64,000 nt of DNA from Planococcus donghaensis MPA1U2 (GCF_000189395.1 NZ_AEPB01000032.1:62001-126000); one strand, 5' to 3'; numbered from the stretch's first letter, positions 8,482-19,500 are shown. Notes: generated from the letters alone by a model not told the origin. A program made the numbers and translations.

Positions 8482-9144
8482 ATGAAGTTCAAATCTGTTT
8501 TTGATATAATCGGCCCGGTCATGATTGGGCCATCTTCTTCGCATACTGCGGGAGCAGCCCGCATCGGAAGAGTAGCGAGGGATTTGTTTGGTAGACAACC
8601 GGATTGGGCGAAAGTGCACCTTTACGGTTCTTTTGCAGAAACTTATAAAGGCCACAGTACAGATGTGGCAATCATTGGTGGATTATTAGATTACGATACC
8701 TTTGATGAACGCATCAAAACTTCTTTTGAAGAAGCACGAAATGCAGGAATGACGTTTGAGTTTATTCCTGAAACAGGTCATGTCGATCACCCAAATACCG
8801 CACGTATCGTCATTGGTGACAAAGATTCTGAAATGTCGATGATGGGTATTTCAATTGGTGGCGGTAAAATTGAAATAACAGAGCTTAACGGATTTCCTCT
8901 TCGACTGTCGGGGAATCATCCGGCGATTCTAGTCGTCCATGAAGATCGTTCAGGGTGTATCGCAAATGTAGCTAATTGCCTGTATAAATACAATATCAAC
9001 ATTGGTCATATGGAAGTTTCCCGAAAAGAAAGAGGACATATGGCATTGATGGTTATTGAAGTCGATCAAAATGTGGATAAAGAAGTGATGGAAGATTTAC
9101 GAAAACTTCCGAATATCACGCAAGTGACAAGAATCGCCGATTAA
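8482..9144 (+). CDS. sdaAB: L-serine dehydratase, iron-sulfur dependent, beta subunit
   Basis: A 220-residue beta subunit of the two-component [4Fe-4S] L-serine dehydratase that converts serine to pyruvate and ammonia. The N-terminal domain carries FDIIGPVMIGPSSSHTAGA, a signature of the family. A C-terminal ACT-type domain (about 145-220, starting AILVVHEDRSGCIANVA) probably senses serine. The gene has its own promoter and AGTGAGGGG ribosome site. The alpha subunit follows after 16 bases. Confidence 0.95.
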   Translation: MKFKSVFDIIGPVMIGPSSSHTAGAARIGRVARDLFGRQPDWAKVHLYGSFAETYKGHSTDVAIIGGLLDYDTFDERIKTSFEEARNAGMTFEFIPETGHVDHPNTARIVIGDKDSEMSMMGISIGGGKIEITELNGFPLRLSGNHPAILVVHEDRSGCIANVANCLYKYNINIGHMEVSRKERGHMALMVIEVDQNVDKEVMEDLRKLPNITQVTRIAD

Positions 9145-9160
9145 ATTGGAGGGCTAAACC

Positions 9161-10060
9161 ATGGAAGCTTTATTCCGTAATGTAAGAGAATTGGTTGAAC
9201 GAGCTGAAAAAGAAGAAAAACTGATTTCAGAAATCATGATTGAGCAGGAAATGCTTATGACCGATCGTTCACGTGAAGATATAATGATTCAAATGGACCG
9301 CAATTTAACGGTCATGGAAGAAGCGGTAGAAAAAGGATTAAAAGGTGTTCATTCCGTATCTGGATTAACGGGTGGAGATGCAGTGCTATTGCAAAAATAC
9401 CGTGAAACCGGGAATGCGCTTTCAGGAGATTTACTGCTTGATGCAGTAAGTAAAGCTGTTGCGACAAATGAAGTTAACGCAGCAATGGGCACGATTTGTG
9501 CAACGCCAACAGCTGGTTCAGCAGGCGTTGTACCGGGCACATTATTTGCAGTGCAAAACAAGTTAAATCCAACACGCGAGCAAATGATCCGTTACTTATT
9601 TACGGCAGGTGCTTTTGGATTTGTTGTGGCTAACAATGCTTCGATTTCAGGCGCAGCTGGCGGATGCCAAGCAGAAGTTGGATCGGCAGCAGGTATGGCT
9701 TCAGCAGCAATTATTGAAATGGCAGGAGGCACTCCGCAACAAAGTTCGGAAGCCTTCGCAATTACGATGAAAAATATGCTTGGCCTCGTTTGCGATCCAG
9801 TGGCGGGATTAGTAGAAGTGCCTTGTGTAAAACGTAATGCAATGGGAGCGGCAAATGCAGTCGTAGCTGCTGACATGGCATTAGCGGGTGTAACGAGCCG
9901 TATTCCGTGTGATGAAGTAATTGGAGCGATGTTTGAAATCGGCCAATCAATGCCGAGTGCGTTAAGAGAAACCGCTAAAGGTGGACTTGCCGCAACTCCT
10001 ACCGGAAGATGGCTTGAATCGAAAATTTTCGGAGGAGCAGTTGTTGGTAGTGGGCAGTAA
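9161..10060 (+). CDS. sdaAA: L-serine dehydratase, iron-sulfur dependent, alpha subunit
   Basis: A 299-residue catalytic subunit paired with sdaAB. Three cysteines expected to ligate the iron-sulfur cluster are visible in GTICATPTAGSAG, GLVCDPVAG and EVPCVKRNA, together with the glycine-rich SGAAGGCQAEVG segment. It makes pyruvate from L-serine in the cytoplasm. Its last codons overlap the start of recG by about 17 bases, and the recG ribosome binding site lies inside this gene, so the two are probably translationally coupled. Confidence 0.95.
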   Translation: MEALFRNVRELVERAEKEEKLISEIMIEQEMLMTDRSREDIMIQMDRNLTVMEEAVEKGLKGVHSVSGLTGGDAVLLQKYRETGNALSGDLLLDAVSKAVATNEVNAAMGTICATPTAGSAGVVPGTLFAVQNKLNPTREQMIRYLFTAGAFGFVVANNASISGAAGGCQAEVGSAAGMASAAIIEMAGGTPQQSSEAFAITMKNMLGLVCDPVAGLVEVPCVKRNAMGAANAVVAADMALAGVTSRIPCDEVIGAMFEIGQSMPSALRETAKGGLAATPTGRWLESKIFGGAVVGSGQ

Positions 10061-12092
10061 CGATTCTGTCGCCACATTAAAAGGAGTAGGCAAACAAGCT
10101 GCTGAAACTTTGCAGGAAATGAAAATTGAAACGCTCCATGATTTAATCATGACATTTCCGTATCGCCATGAAGATTTTCAATTAAAAGATTTGGCAGATA
10201 CACCTCATAATGAACGTGTAACCGTGGAGGGAAGGGTCGAAAGTGAACCTTCCGTCCTTTTTTTAGGTAAGAACAAATCACGAACGCAAGTCCGTGTGTT
10301 GGTAGGTCGTCATTTAATAAAAGCGATTTTCTTTAATCAGCCGTATGTAAAAGCTAAATTGCATTTAGGTGAAATCATTACAGTAACCGGTAAATGGGAT
10401 CGCGGAAGACAAGTGATTACCGTCTCTAGTCATACTATCGGACCGCGTACGAATGGCGCAGATTTTGAACCGGTGTATAGCTTGAAAGGCAGTATTCACC
10501 AAAAAACTTTCCGCAAACTAATGCGCCAAGCATTAGATTTAGTGAAAGAAGATATAGAAGATTGTTTACCAAAGTCGTTAGTTGATACTTATCAATTAGC
10601 GCCAATTCAAGATGCCTTAGAATGGGTTCATTTTCCGCCAGATGGTGAAAAAGTGAAACAAGCACGGAGACGTTTTGTTTATGAAGAATTATTGGTATTT
10701 CAGTTAAAAATGCAAGCCTTGCGTAAGAAAAACCGTGAAGAAGAAGGCGGTTCTTTTATCGATTACGACTTAGAGCAACTTAAAAAGTTTATCGAGTCTT
10801 TGCCATTTGATTTGACAGATGCTCAAAAACGAGTAGTCAATGAAATTTGCAAAGATATGAAAGAACCTTTCCGAATGAATCGACTATTGCAAGGAGATGT
10901 AGGTTCCGGAAAAACGGTCGTAGCGGCAATTGCATTATATGCAGCTTTCACGGCTGGATTGCAAGGTGCGTTGATGGCACCTACTGAAATATTAGCGGAA
11001 CAACATGCCAATACATTAGAACAATGGTTCCGTCCGTTTTCATTGAATATCGCGCTGTTAACAGGTTCGGTTAAAGGCAAGAAACGGCAGTTAATATTGG
11101 AACAATTAGCGGCAGGCGAAATTGACTTGTTGATAGGGACACATGCTTTGATCCAACCGGAAGTGCGATTTGATAAATTAGGACTTGTCATTACAGATGA
11201 GCAGCACCGCTTTGGCGTAGACCAACGTCGCGTATTAAAAGACAAAGGCTATAATCCAGATGTTTTGTTTATGACAGCAACGCCAATTCCGCGAACATTA
11301 GCGATTTCTGCTTTTGGTGAAATGGATGTTTCGATTATCGATGAAATGCCCGTAGGACGAAAAGAAATTGAAACGTATTGGATGAAAAAAGAGATGTTTG
11401 GCAAAATTGTTGGGCGCATGGAAAAAGAGTTGGCGGCAGGCCGACAAGCGTATGTTATTTGCCCGCTGATTGAAGAGTCAGATAAACTGGATTATCAAAA
11501 TGCAGTCGATTTGTTTCAACAACTGGCGATTTATTTTAAAGACCGTTTTACGGTCGGATTGATGCATGGTCGTTTGCATCCTGATGAAAAAGAACAAACG
11601 ATGCGTGAGTTTTCGGAAGGTCAAGTCGATGTATTAGTATCCACAACTGTTGTGGAAGTTGGCGTGAATGTACCTAATGCATCATTTATGCTGATTTATG
11701 ATGCGGAGCGTTTTGGTTTGTCTCAGCTTCACCAATTACGCGGACGTGTAGGACGCGGCAGTGAACAGTCTTATTGTGTGCTACTAGCAGATCCGAAAAC
11801 AGAAATTGGGAAAGAACGTATGACGACTATGACAGAAACGAACGATGGCTTTGTGTTAGCAGAAAAAGATTTACAATTGAGAGGCCCGGGTGACTTTTTC
11901 GGGCGCAAGCAAAGTGGCATACCCGAATTTAAAATGGCGGATTTAATCCATGATTATCGGGCCCTTGAAGCGGCCAGAAAAGATGCTGAAAAACTAATTA
12001 GTAGTGAAGAATTTTGGCACGCAGATGATATGGCTTGTTTACGATTGCAAATTGAGCAATCAGGTGTATTGTCAGGTGGAAGACTCGATTAA
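10044..12092 (+). CDS. recG: ATP-dependent DNA helicase RecG
   Basis: A 682-residue branch-migrating helicase that remodels stalled forks and Holliday junctions. An N-terminal wedge/OB domain is followed by helicase motifs: GDVGSGKTVVA (Walker A), DEQHRFG (a DEQH-type Walker B), MTATPIPRTLA, and the C-terminal RGRVGRG. The frame is open upstream to an ATG at 9981, deep in sdaAA. I prefer the TTG at 10044 because GGAGGAG at 10031-10037 is correctly spaced and this gives the family length; a TTG at 10041 is also possible. A strong terminator follows. Confidence 0.93.
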   Translation: MVVGSNDSVATLKGVGKQAAETLQEMKIETLHDLIMTFPYRHEDFQLKDLADTPHNERVTVEGRVESEPSVLFLGKNKSRTQVRVLVGRHLIKAIFFNQPYVKAKLHLGEIITVTGKWDRGRQVITVSSHTIGPRTNGADFEPVYSLKGSIHQKTFRKLMRQALDLVKEDIEDCLPKSLVDTYQLAPIQDALEWVHFPPDGEKVKQARRRFVYEELLVFQLKMQALRKKNREEEGGSFIDYDLEQLKKFIESLPFDLTDAQKRVVNEICKDMKEPFRMNRLLQGDVGSGKTVVAAIALYAAFTAGLQGALMAPTEILAEQHANTLEQWFRPFSLNIALLTGSVKGKKRQLILEQLAAGEIDLLIGTHALIQPEVRFDKLGLVITDEQHRFGVDQRRVLKDKGYNPDVLFMTATPIPRTLAISAFGEMDVSIIDEMPVGRKEIETYWMKKEMFGKIVGRMEKELAAGRQAYVICPLIEESDKLDYQNAVDLFQQLAIYFKDRFTVGLMHGRLHPDEKEQTMREFSEGQVDVLVSTTVVEVGVNVPNASFMLIYDAERFGLSQLHQLRGRVGRGSEQSYCVLLADPKTEIGKERMTTMTETNDGFVLAEKDLQLRGPGDFFGRKQSGIPEFKMADLIHDYRALEAARKDAEKLISSEEFWHADDMACLRLQIEQSGVLSGGRLD

Positions 12093-12129
12093 GAATGCAA
12101 GGTATTAATTTTCCTTGCATTCTTTTTTT
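12091..12129 (+). terminator. Rho-independent terminator after recG
   Basis: AAGAATGCAAGG (12091-12102) pairs perfectly with CCTTGCATTCTT (12113-12124), followed by a T run. The right arm also contains the -35 hexamer of the fapR promoter. Confidence 0.92.
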
Positions 12130-12143
12130 GTTATTTATATACT
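12115..12143 (+). promoter_or_regulatory. fapR operon promoter, -35 nested in the recG terminator
   Basis: TTGCAT (12115-12120) and TATACT (12138-12143) are 17 bases apart. Transcription would begin near 12150, within the FapR operator. The -35 box is inside the right arm of the recG terminator hairpin. Confidence 0.75.
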
Positions 12144-12146
12144 CAT

Positions 12147-12165
12147 ATTAGTACCAAGTGCTAAT
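12147..12165 (+). promoter_or_regulatory. FapR operator
   Basis: The 19-base imperfect palindrome ATTAGTACCAAGTGCTAAT closely resembles the known FapR binding consensus (ATTAGTACC... with an inverted ATTAG half). It covers the predicted transcription start 17 bases before fapR. This predicts repression by FapR, relieved by malonyl-CoA, of fapR itself and the following lipid genes. Confidence 0.85.
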
Positions 12166-12181
12166 AGCGGGCGGTGACATA

Positions 12182-12766
12182 GTGAAAAGACCAAAAAAAC
12201 AGCGACAACAAGCGTTAAAAGACTCGATTAAAGAAAATCCTTTTGTGACCGATGAAGAACTTTCAGTCACATTTAACGTAAGTGTGCAAACCATTCGATT
12301 AGACCGAATGGAGCTTGCCATTCCAGAATTGAGAGAGCGCATTAAACACGTTGCTGTAAAAACGTTTGAGGACGAAGTAAAATCGTTGCCAATTGATGAA
12401 GTAATTGGCGAGATTATTGATATTGAATTAGATAAAAAAGCAATTTCAATTTTCGACGTAAAACCAGAGCATGTTTTTCAACGGAACCAAATTGCCAGAG
12501 GTCATCATTTATTTGCTCAAGCCAATTCGTTGGCAGTAGCAGTAATGAACGAAGAATTGGCATTAACGGTAAAGTCGGAACTGCAGTTTTTGCGACCGGT
12601 AACGGCAGGACAGCGGATTGTTGCAAAAGCGGAAGTGATTGACAGTCACCCTGAAAAAAACAGGGCGTTTGTAAAAGTTACTTCTTCTGTTGAACAACAA
12701 ACGGTTTTTATTGGTACGTTCGAAATGTATCGAATGACAGAACAAAGTGAAGGTGACGTAAAGTGA
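12182..12766 (+). CDS. fapR: Fatty acid and phospholipid biosynthesis regulator FapR
   Basis: A 194-residue repressor of lipid synthesis genes that releases DNA when it binds malonyl-CoA. It has an N-terminal DeoR-like helix-turn-helix (ITD-like [21 protein letters not shown]) and a C-terminal hot-dog domain with [21 protein letters not shown], the ligand-binding signature. The GTG at 12182 is chosen because it gives the short N-terminus of the family and follows GGCGGTG; an upstream in-frame TTG at 12158 lies within the operator. The stop overlaps plsX by 4 bases. Confidence 0.95.
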   Translation: MKRPKKQRQQALKDSIKENPFVTDEELSVTFNVSVQTIRLDRMELAIPELRERIKHVAVKTFEDEVKSLPIDEVIGEIIDIELDKKAISIFDVKPEHVFQRNQIARGHHLFAQANSLAVAVMNEELALTVKSELQFLRPVTAGQRIVAKAEVIDSHPEKNRAFVKVTSSVEQQTVFIGTFEMYRMTEQSEGDVK

Positions 12767-13761
12767 GAATAGCAGTAGATGCAATGGGCGGAGACAATGC
12801 CCCAAAAGAAATTATCGCGGGTGTCTATAAAGCGTTAGAAGAATTTACCGATATCGAAATTCAATTATATGGTCATGAAGATAAGATGAAAGAGTTTCTG
12901 AAGGAACATGATCGTCTAACAATCGTCCATTGTGAAGAAGTAATTACATCAGAAGATGATCCTGCACGTTCGGTAAAGCGGAAGAAAGATGCTTCGATGG
13001 TTCGAATGGCGCAAGCGGTAAAAGACGGAAATGCGGATGGCTGTGTGTCTGCAGGGAATACTGGAGCGCTTATGTCAGCAGGACTATTTATCGTCGGGCG
13101 TATTGACGGAGTAGATCGTCCTGCATTAGCTCCAACCTTGCCGACAATTGATAGCAAAGGGTTTGTCATGCTTGATTTAGGGGCCAATGCTGAAGCTAAG
13201 CCAGAACACCTTGTGCAGTATGCGATTATGGGCAGCATTTATGCTGAAAAAGTTCGCAGCATTAAAAATCCAACAGTGGGCTTGTTAAATATTGGAACTG
13301 AAGAGAAAAAAGGCAATGATTTAACAAAAGCTGCGTTTCCTTTATTAAAAGAAGCACCTGTTAATTTTATTGGCAACGTGGAGTCTCGTGATTTATTAAA
13401 TGGCGTGGCGGATGTCGTTGTAACCGATGGCTTTACTGGCAATATGGTGCTAAAAACTATTGAAGGAACGGCAATGAATGTGTTTGCGATGATGAAAGAT
13501 GTCTTCATGAGCTCAGTTAAAACAAAAGTAGCGGCTTTTCTTGTGAAAGATGACTTGAAAGGGTTAAAGGGCATGTTGGATTATAGCGAGTACGGTGGTG
13601 CCGGATTATTCGGCTTAAAAGCACCAGTTATAAAAGCACATGGCTCGTCAAATGCCAATGCCTTATTCAATGCGATACGCCAAACGCGTACCATGATTGA
13701 ATTTGATGTAACAGGCACAATTTATAGTACGTTGAAAAAGGAGACATTACATGAAGACTAA
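12763..13761 (+). CDS. plsX: Phosphate acyltransferase PlsX
   Basis: A 332-residue enzyme that makes acyl-phosphate from acyl-ACP, the first step of phosphatidic acid synthesis in Firmicutes. The N-terminal [14 protein letters not shown] and the internal [24 protein letters not shown] and [11 protein letters not shown] segments are family signatures. It starts with GTG overlapping the fapR stop and overlaps fabD by 11 bases. As part of the FapR operon it connects fatty acid synthesis (and FakA/FakB-derived acyl-phosphate) to membrane lipid formation. Confidence 0.96.
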   Translation: MRIAVDAMGGDNAPKEIIAGVYKALEEFTDIEIQLYGHEDKMKEFLKEHDRLTIVHCEEVITSEDDPARSVKRKKDASMVRMAQAVKDGNADGCVSAGNTGALMSAGLFIVGRIDGVDRPALAPTLPTIDSKGFVMLDLGANAEAKPEHLVQYAIMGSIYAEKVRSIKNPTVGLLNIGTEEKKGNDLTKAAFPLLKEAPVNFIGNVESRDLLNGVADVVVTDGFTGNMVLKTIEGTAMNVFAMMKDVFMSSVKTKVAAFLVKDDLKGLKGMLDYSEYGGAGLFGLKAPVIKAHGSSNANALFNAIRQTRTMIEFDVTGTIYSTLKKETLHED

Positions 13762-14689
13762 GATTGCATTTATCTATCCAGGTCAAGGTTCGCAAACTGT
13801 TGGAATGGGCGAGAGCTTTTTAACAGACGACACGAGCCGTAATTTCTTTGAAAGTGCCAACCAAGCACTTGATTTAGATTTATCTAAGTTAATGCTAGAA
13901 GGTCCACAAGAAGAGTTGACGTTAACATATAACGCGCAACCAGCCCTTCTAACCGTAAGTTCGATGATTACAGAACGATTGATTCGGGCAGGGATTAGAC
14001 CAGATTATACAGCTGGTCATAGTCTTGGCGAGTATAGCGCGCTTGTAACTTCGAATGTGTTAGAATTCCCAACAGCGGTAAACATTGTACATAAGCGTGG
14101 ATTGTTTATGAATACGGCATTTCCAGCAGGTGAAGGAACTATGGCGGCTATTTTAGGTATGGAAAGTGATGAACTAGAAAAAGTAACAAATGAAGTGACA
14201 GATACGACAGGTGTCGTTCAATTAGCGAATTTAAATTGCCCTGGACAAATCGTGATTTCAGGAACAAAAGCAGGCGTTGAGCAAGCGTGTATCGTTGCTA
14301 AAGAACGCGGAGCTAAGCGTGCCATTCCACTTGATGTGAGCGGGCCGTTTCATTCGGAATTGATGCGTTCAGCGTCACAAGATTTAGCAAAAGAACTTAG
14401 CATGTCATTCTTGTTAGATGCGAAAGTACCTGTTATTTCAAACGTGACAGCAAAAGCAGAAACAAATGCGACGCAAATTCAAGATCTTCTCGTTCGTCAA
14501 TTGTATTCTCCAGTGCTATGGGAACAGTCAGTGCGTGAAATGATTGATCTTGGTGTCACAGTATTTGTTGAAATAGGTCCAGGAAAAGTGTTGAGTGGAT
14601 TAGTGAAGAAAATTGACCGTTCAGTTAAAACTTTGCCTGTCTATGACTTGGAGTCATTTGAAAAAGCGGTAGAGGAGTTGGCGAAATGA
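13751..14689 (+). CDS. fabD: Malonyl-CoA:ACP transacylase
   Basis: A 312-residue enzyme that loads malonyl groups onto ACP for fatty acid elongation. The sequence has [14 protein letters not shown], the nucleophile elbow [10 protein letters not shown] with the catalytic serine, and a later catalytic histidine in SGPFHSELM. Length matches the family. It overlaps plsX by 11 bases and fabG by 4 bases. Confidence 0.96.
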   Translation: MKTKIAFIYPGQGSQTVGMGESFLTDDTSRNFFESANQALDLDLSKLMLEGPQEELTLTYNAQPALLTVSSMITERLIRAGIRPDYTAGHSLGEYSALVTSNVLEFPTAVNIVHKRGLFMNTAFPAGEGTMAAILGMESDELEKVTNEVTDTTGVVQLANLNCPGQIVISGTKAGVEQACIVAKERGAKRAIPLDVSGPFHSELMRSASQDLAKELSMSFLLDAKVPVISNVTAKAETNATQIQDLLVRQLYSPVLWEQSVREMIDLGVTVFVEIGPGKVLSGLVKKIDRSVKTLPVYDLESFEKAVEELAK

Positions 14690-15432
14690 GTAAACTTGCA
14701 GGGAAAACAGCAATTATTACTGGCGGATCTCGTGGGATCGGGGCAGAAATAGCGCGTAAATTTGCAGCTGATGGTGCGAAAGTAGTTGTTAATTATAGCG
14801 GCAGTCAAGAAAAAGCTGAAGCGGTAGTGGCGGATATCGAAGCGAGCGGCGGTACTGCGATTGCAGTTAAAGCCAATGTATCGGATGCAGAATCGGTAAA
14901 AGCGATGGTTGATGAAACGATGAAGACTTTTGGGTCTGTCGATATTTTAGTGAATAATGCAGGCATCACGCGTGATAACTTAATGATGCGCATGAAAGAT
15001 GATGAATGGGACGATGTTATCAACATCAACTTAAAAGGCGTATTTATTTGCACTAAAGCAGTGACGCGCCAAATGATGAAACAGCGTTCTGGACGAATTG
15101 TCAATATTGCTTCAATTGTGGGCGTAATGGGCAATGCCGGGCAAGCAAACTATGTTGCAGCAAAAGCGGGCGTTATTGGCTTAACGAAAACGACAGCGCG
15201 TGAACTTGCAAGTCGTGGAATTACAGCAAATGCTGTGGCTCCTGGCTTTATCACGACTGATATGACTGAACAATTAAGTGAAGAGGTTCAAAAAACGATG
15301 ATGGGACAAATTCCATTAGGACGTTTTGGTGCACCAGAAGACGTTGCAAAAGCTGCATTGTTCTTAGCTTCAGATGATGCATCATATATGACAGGTCAAA
15401 CGCTTCATCTTGACGGTGGCATGGTCATGTAG
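14686..15432 (+). CDS. fabG: 3-oxoacyl-ACP reductase FabG
   Basis: A 248-residue short-chain dehydrogenase that reduces beta-ketoacyl-ACP with NADPH in fatty acid elongation. Visible are the Rossmann motif [12 protein letters not shown], the catalytic Ser in [16 protein letters not shown], and the YVAAKAG motif with Tyr and Lys. The C-terminus [13 protein letters not shown] is typical. It overlaps fabD by 4 bases and is followed by acpP after 39 bases. Confidence 0.96.
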   Translation: MSKLAGKTAIITGGSRGIGAEIARKFAADGAKVVVNYSGSQEKAEAVVADIEASGGTAIAVKANVSDAESVKAMVDETMKTFGSVDILVNNAGITRDNLMMRMKDDEWDDVININLKGVFICTKAVTRQMMKQRSGRIVNIASIVGVMGNAGQANYVAAKAGVIGLTKTTARELASRGITANAVAPGFITTDMTEQLSEEVQKTMMGQIPLGRFGAPEDVAKAALFLASDDASYMTGQTLHLDGGMVM

Positions 15433-15471
15433 GTAATTTTTTGTATACTGATTTGAGGGGAGGTGACGACA

Positions 15472-15705
15472 TTGTCAACAGTATTAGATAGAGTAACTAA
15501 AGTAATCGTGGATCGTCTAGGTGTAGAAGAAAGCGAAGTGAAACTTGAAGCTTCTTTCACAGGTGACCTAGGTGCAGATTCATTGGACGTAGTAGAACTT
15601 GTTATGGAACTTGAAGACGAGTTTGATATGGAAATTTCTGACGAAGACGCTGAAAACATGACTACAGTAGGCGACGCAGTAACGTATATCGAAAAGAAAC
15701 AATAA
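15472..15705 (+). CDS. acpP: Acyl carrier protein
   Basis: A 77-residue acidic carrier of acyl chains. The phosphopantetheine attachment serine lies in [12 protein letters not shown] chose the TTG at 15472, which follows GGGGAGG (15457-15463) at the normal spacing and gives the usual length; a GTG at 15463 is in frame but falls inside the ribosome binding site. It is the last gene of the FapR-linked cluster and may also have its own promoter, which I could not define clearly. Confidence 0.96.
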   Translation: MSTVLDRVTKVIVDRLGVEESEVKLEASFTGDLGADSLDVVELVMELEDEFDMEISDEDAENMTTVGDAVTYIEKKQ

Positions 15706-15717
15706 TACGTAAAACTA

Positions 15718-15767
15718 TTGACGCACGATTGCTGTTATACTAAGCGATTGTGCGTCAATTCTCTTTT
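15718..15767 (+). terminator. Rho-independent terminator after acpP
   Basis: TTGACGCACGAT (15718-15729) pairs with ATTGTGCGTCAA (15747-15758), one G-T pair, with a 17-base loop, followed by a T-rich tail. Confidence 0.75.
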
Positions 15768-15794
15768 GCACATTAGTTGAAAAAAAGGTAAAAT
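15766..15794 (+). promoter_or_regulatory. Promoter for rnc-smc-ftsY
   Basis: TTGCAC (15766-15771) and TAAAAT (15789-15794) are 17 bases apart, abutting the acpP terminator tail. The predicted transcript begins near 15801, which excludes the upstream in-frame start at 15794 for rnc. Confidence 0.65.
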
Positions 15795-15826
15795 TGAAAG
15801 AAGTACACAAAGGAAGGCAGATAAAA

Positions 15827-16582
15827 ATGGCGATAAATAGAAAAACAAATCATCAAAAGCCTGGCGTCTTAAAAGAAAGCGCTAAAGCAGCATTTGAACA
15901 ATTGCAAAAAGAGCTGAATATCACATTCAAAAAGCCTACATTGCTGTATCAAGCTTTCACCCATTCATCTTATGTGAATGAGCATCGAAGAAAACAGTTT
16001 ACCGATAACGAACGCCTGGAATTTTTAGGAGATGCTGTACTGGAATTATCCGTTTCGCATTACCTATACATGAAATATCCTGAAATGAGCGAAGGTGAAT
16101 TGACGAAACTACGCGCAGCAATCGTTTGTGAACCTTCACTGGTTTTATTTGCTAATGAACTTGGGTTTGGCAAATACATCCTTTTAGGCAAAGGAGAAGA
16201 GTTGACTGGTGGCCGGACACGTCCAGCGCTACTAGCTGATGTTTTCGAATCGTATATTGGTGCTCTTTATCTCGATCAAGGATTAGAGCCTGTAGTGTCA
16301 TTTTTGGAAATGGTGTTATTTCCGAAAGTAGATATCGGTGCTTTTTCGCATGTGATGGATTATAAGAGCCAATTGCAAGAATTGGTTCAGCAAAAAAATA
16401 CAGGCACATTAAGTTATGAAATTATAGATGAAATCGGCCCGGCCCACAGTCGTGTATTTGTGACACGTGTATCTTTAGCAGATAGAGAACTTGGCGTTGG
16501 AAATGGTCGGTCGAAAAAAGAAGCGGAACAGCAAGCAGCTCAGCTGGCAATCCGTAAATTGCAGGAAGCGGCGGAGGAGTAA
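15827..16582 (+). CDS. rnc: Ribonuclease III
   Basis: A 251-residue double-strand-specific endoribonuclease that processes rRNA and small cytoplasmic RNA. The catalytic signature [14 protein letters not shown] is present, with a second acidic patch around [16 protein letters not shown]. The C-terminal double-stranded RNA-binding domain (about 175-250) ends in [15 protein letters not shown]. The ATG at 15827 is preceded by AGGAAGG; a TTG 33 bases upstream lies in the promoter. smc follows after 2 bases. Confidence 0.96.
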   Translation: MAINRKTNHQKPGVLKESAKAAFEQLQKELNITFKKPTLLYQAFTHSSYVNEHRRKQFTDNERLEFLGDAVLELSVSHYLYMKYPEMSEGELTKLRAAIVCEPSLVLFANELGFGKYILLGKGEELTGGRTRPALLADVFESYIGALYLDQGLEPVVSFLEMVLFPKVDIGAFSHVMDYKSQLQELVQQKNTGTLSYEIIDEIGPAHSRVFVTRVSLADRELGVGNGRSKKEAEQQAAQLAIRKLQEAAEE

Positions 16583-16584
16583 TA

Positions 16585-19500
16585 ATGTTTTTGAAAAGAT
16601 TGGAAGTCATGGGGTTCAAGTCGTTTGCTGATCGAATTGGCATCGACTTTGTGCCCGGAGTAACAGCGGTTGTTGGACCAAACGGTAGCGGTAAAAGCAA
16701 TGTTACCGATGCCATCCGTTGGGTGCTCGGAGAACAATCAGCAAAATCACTGCGCGGAGCTAAAATGGAAGATGTCATTTTTGCCGGAAGTGATTCGAGA
16801 AAACCGTTAAACTTTGCGGAAGTAACGTTAGTTCTAGATAATACAGATGGTCGAGTCCCTCTTGATTACAGCGAAGTCAGCGTAACGAGAAGGGTTTTTC
16901 GTAGTGGAGAAAGTGCGTATTTATTAAACAAGCAAAATTGCCGATTAAAAGATATTACAGACTTGTTCATGGATTCTGGCCTAGGAAAAGAAGCCTTTTC
17001 AATCATATCGCAAGGACGAGTAGATGAAATTCTAAATTCAAAAGCAGAAGAACGCAGATCTATTTTTGAAGAAGCGGCAGGCGTTTTAAAATACAAACAA
17101 CGTAAGAAAAAAGCAGAAATCAAATTAAACGAAACCGATGAAAACTTGAACCGCGTGCTTGATATTTTGCATGAATTGGACGGCCGAATGGAACCGCTTC
17201 AAATTCAAGCTTCAACTGCTAGAGACTTTCTTGATATGAACGAACAACTAAAAGATGCGGATATTGCCTTACTAGCATATGATGCAGGAAACCTTGAAAA
17301 AGAATTGAGTCAGTTAGAAAACGAAGCTACATCGCACTCAAAAAAAGAACAGCAACTATCAACCGAAATTAATGACAAAGAGCGTCTTGTCGCTAAAACA
17401 CGGAAGACGCTTTTTGATATGGACAGCAAGATAGATGGAGCGCAAAATGCTTTAGTCGAAGCTAGTGCTGAGACAGAAAAGTGGCAAGGGCGCAAATTAT
17501 TAATGTCTGAGAAAAAGAGCAATGCGAATCGTCAGGCATTGCAATTGCAAGAAAATGTAGAGGCAGAAAAACAAGAAAACGAACTTTTAAAGAAAAAGCA
17601 TAGCGAGCAACTAGCATTATTAGAAGAACGCAAAACTGAGCGTCACTCAATTCGAACTGCCATTCAGCAACTTGAAGAACAGCTAAACCGGACGCCAGCA
17701 GATATCGACAATGAAATCGAAAATTGCAAATCAATCTATATTGATTTGATGAATGAGCAAGCAACCGTTAAAAATGAGTTGAAAAATATTGGCTTGCAAG
17801 AACAACAATTAACAGAGTCTACCGGACGCATTAGTACGCAAAGAGCCGATTTTACAGCTGAACTTTCAAAGCTGAAAGCTGAAAAAGAACGAGCAGAAAA
17901 AGAGGTTCAAGAAGTTAGATTCACATTAGATAATAAACGTAAGCAATATAAAGAAAGTGAAGCTGCTTACCAACAACAAAAACAAGCTTTCGAGCAAAAA
18001 CAATCAATGCTATTCCAGGCATACCAGTCACAAAAACAATTGGCAGCTCGTATTGAAACACTAGAAGAATTAGAAGCTGATTTTTCTGGCTTTTTCCAAG
18101 GTGTACGAGAAGTATTAGTAGCTCGTGAAAAAGATCAATTGCAAGGTATTAGAGGAGCGGTTGCTGAACTCGCTCAAGTAGAGAAAAACTATGCCAAAGC
18201 GATTGAAACAGCTTTAGGTGCTTCGAGTCAGCACATTGTAACTGAAAATGAACAACACGCTCGTGAAGCGATTGATTTTCTTCGTAAGAAAAGAGCAGGT
18301 CGTTCGACATTTCTTCCAATGACAGTTATGAAGCCGAGAATGATTCCTGAGCACACATTAGCGATGGTAAGTAAACACCCGGCATATATTAATATGGCAT
18401 TCGAATTAGTTAGCTATGACCCACAATACGGCATGATTATTGAAAATCTACTGGGCAACGTAATTATTGCTGAGGACCTTAAAGGCGCAACAGCAATTGC
18501 CAAAGCCATAGGAAACCGTTTTCGTGTTGTGACACTTGAAGGCGACATCGTCAATGCAGGTGGATCTATGACGGGGGGAGCAAACAAAACACAAGCTTCT
18601 TTCTTTACGCGAAAAGCCGAGCTAGAGCAATTGCTTGTACAGGCGAAAGAGCTAGAAGAAACTATATTGACGGCTGAAAAAACAGTGCGTACAGAACAAG
18701 AAACAGTAAAAGCGGCGGAAGAAACAATTCGGATTTTGCAAACTGAAGGCGAAAAATATCGGGACCTAGAAGCGGAAAGCGCTATTTTGTTACGTGAAAT
18801 AGAAGCCGTTTTAAAAACCACATTAGAACGATTTGATATTTTTGAAGCCGAACAAAAAAACAAAGAATACGATTTAACAGCGATCACAAAACGAAAAGAA
18901 ACAGCCTCTACGCGTCTTGATAACATTGTCGGTGAATTAAACGACATTACCTTCAAAATCGACGAACTAACGTTATTTAAACAACAAAATGAGTCGGCGC
19001 GGGATCAAGTTCTAACAAAGTTAGCTGAACAAAAATCACTGTATGCCGTGACAAAAGAACGCGTTGCGCAATTGACTGCTAGTGAAGCAGAACTGTTTGA
19101 ACGACTAGAAAAAAGTAAGCAAAAATTGCAAGATCATCAAAAAGAGTTGGAATGGATTCAGTCAGAAGAAGCGGCGAAAGTGTATTCTGATGAAGAAATT
19201 TTAAGAGAAATAAAAGCATGGTCTGCGAAAAAGCTTCAGATTCAACAAACAGTGAATGAAACAAAAGAACAACGCGCAAAAGAACAAAGTAACTTGAACA
19301 GTTTAGAAGAAAACCTAAAAGAACAACAACGTATTTACAAAGGGTATGTCGAAGCCCTTCGAATTTATGAAGTGAAATCGACACGTCTAGAAGTACAAAT
19401 CCAAAGTTTTATCACGCAACTTGAAACCAATTATCAACTGACACTTGAGCAAGCAAAGCAATTTGAAATGATGGACGAAGAAGCCGCGGTCCGAAGAAAA

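Noticed and set aside
8356-8655. 99-codon minus-strand frame over the fakA terminator and start of sdaAB
   Set aside because: It crosses a terminator and promoter and mirrors the sdaAB N-terminus.
9592-10077. 161-codon minus-strand open frame opposite sdaAA
   Set aside because: Ala/Pro/Ser-rich mirror of a glycine/alanine-rich enzyme; no start signals.
18414-18956. 180-codon minus-strand open frame opposite smc
   Set aside because: A shadow of the smc hinge and coiled coil with no ribosome binding site or recognisable domain.
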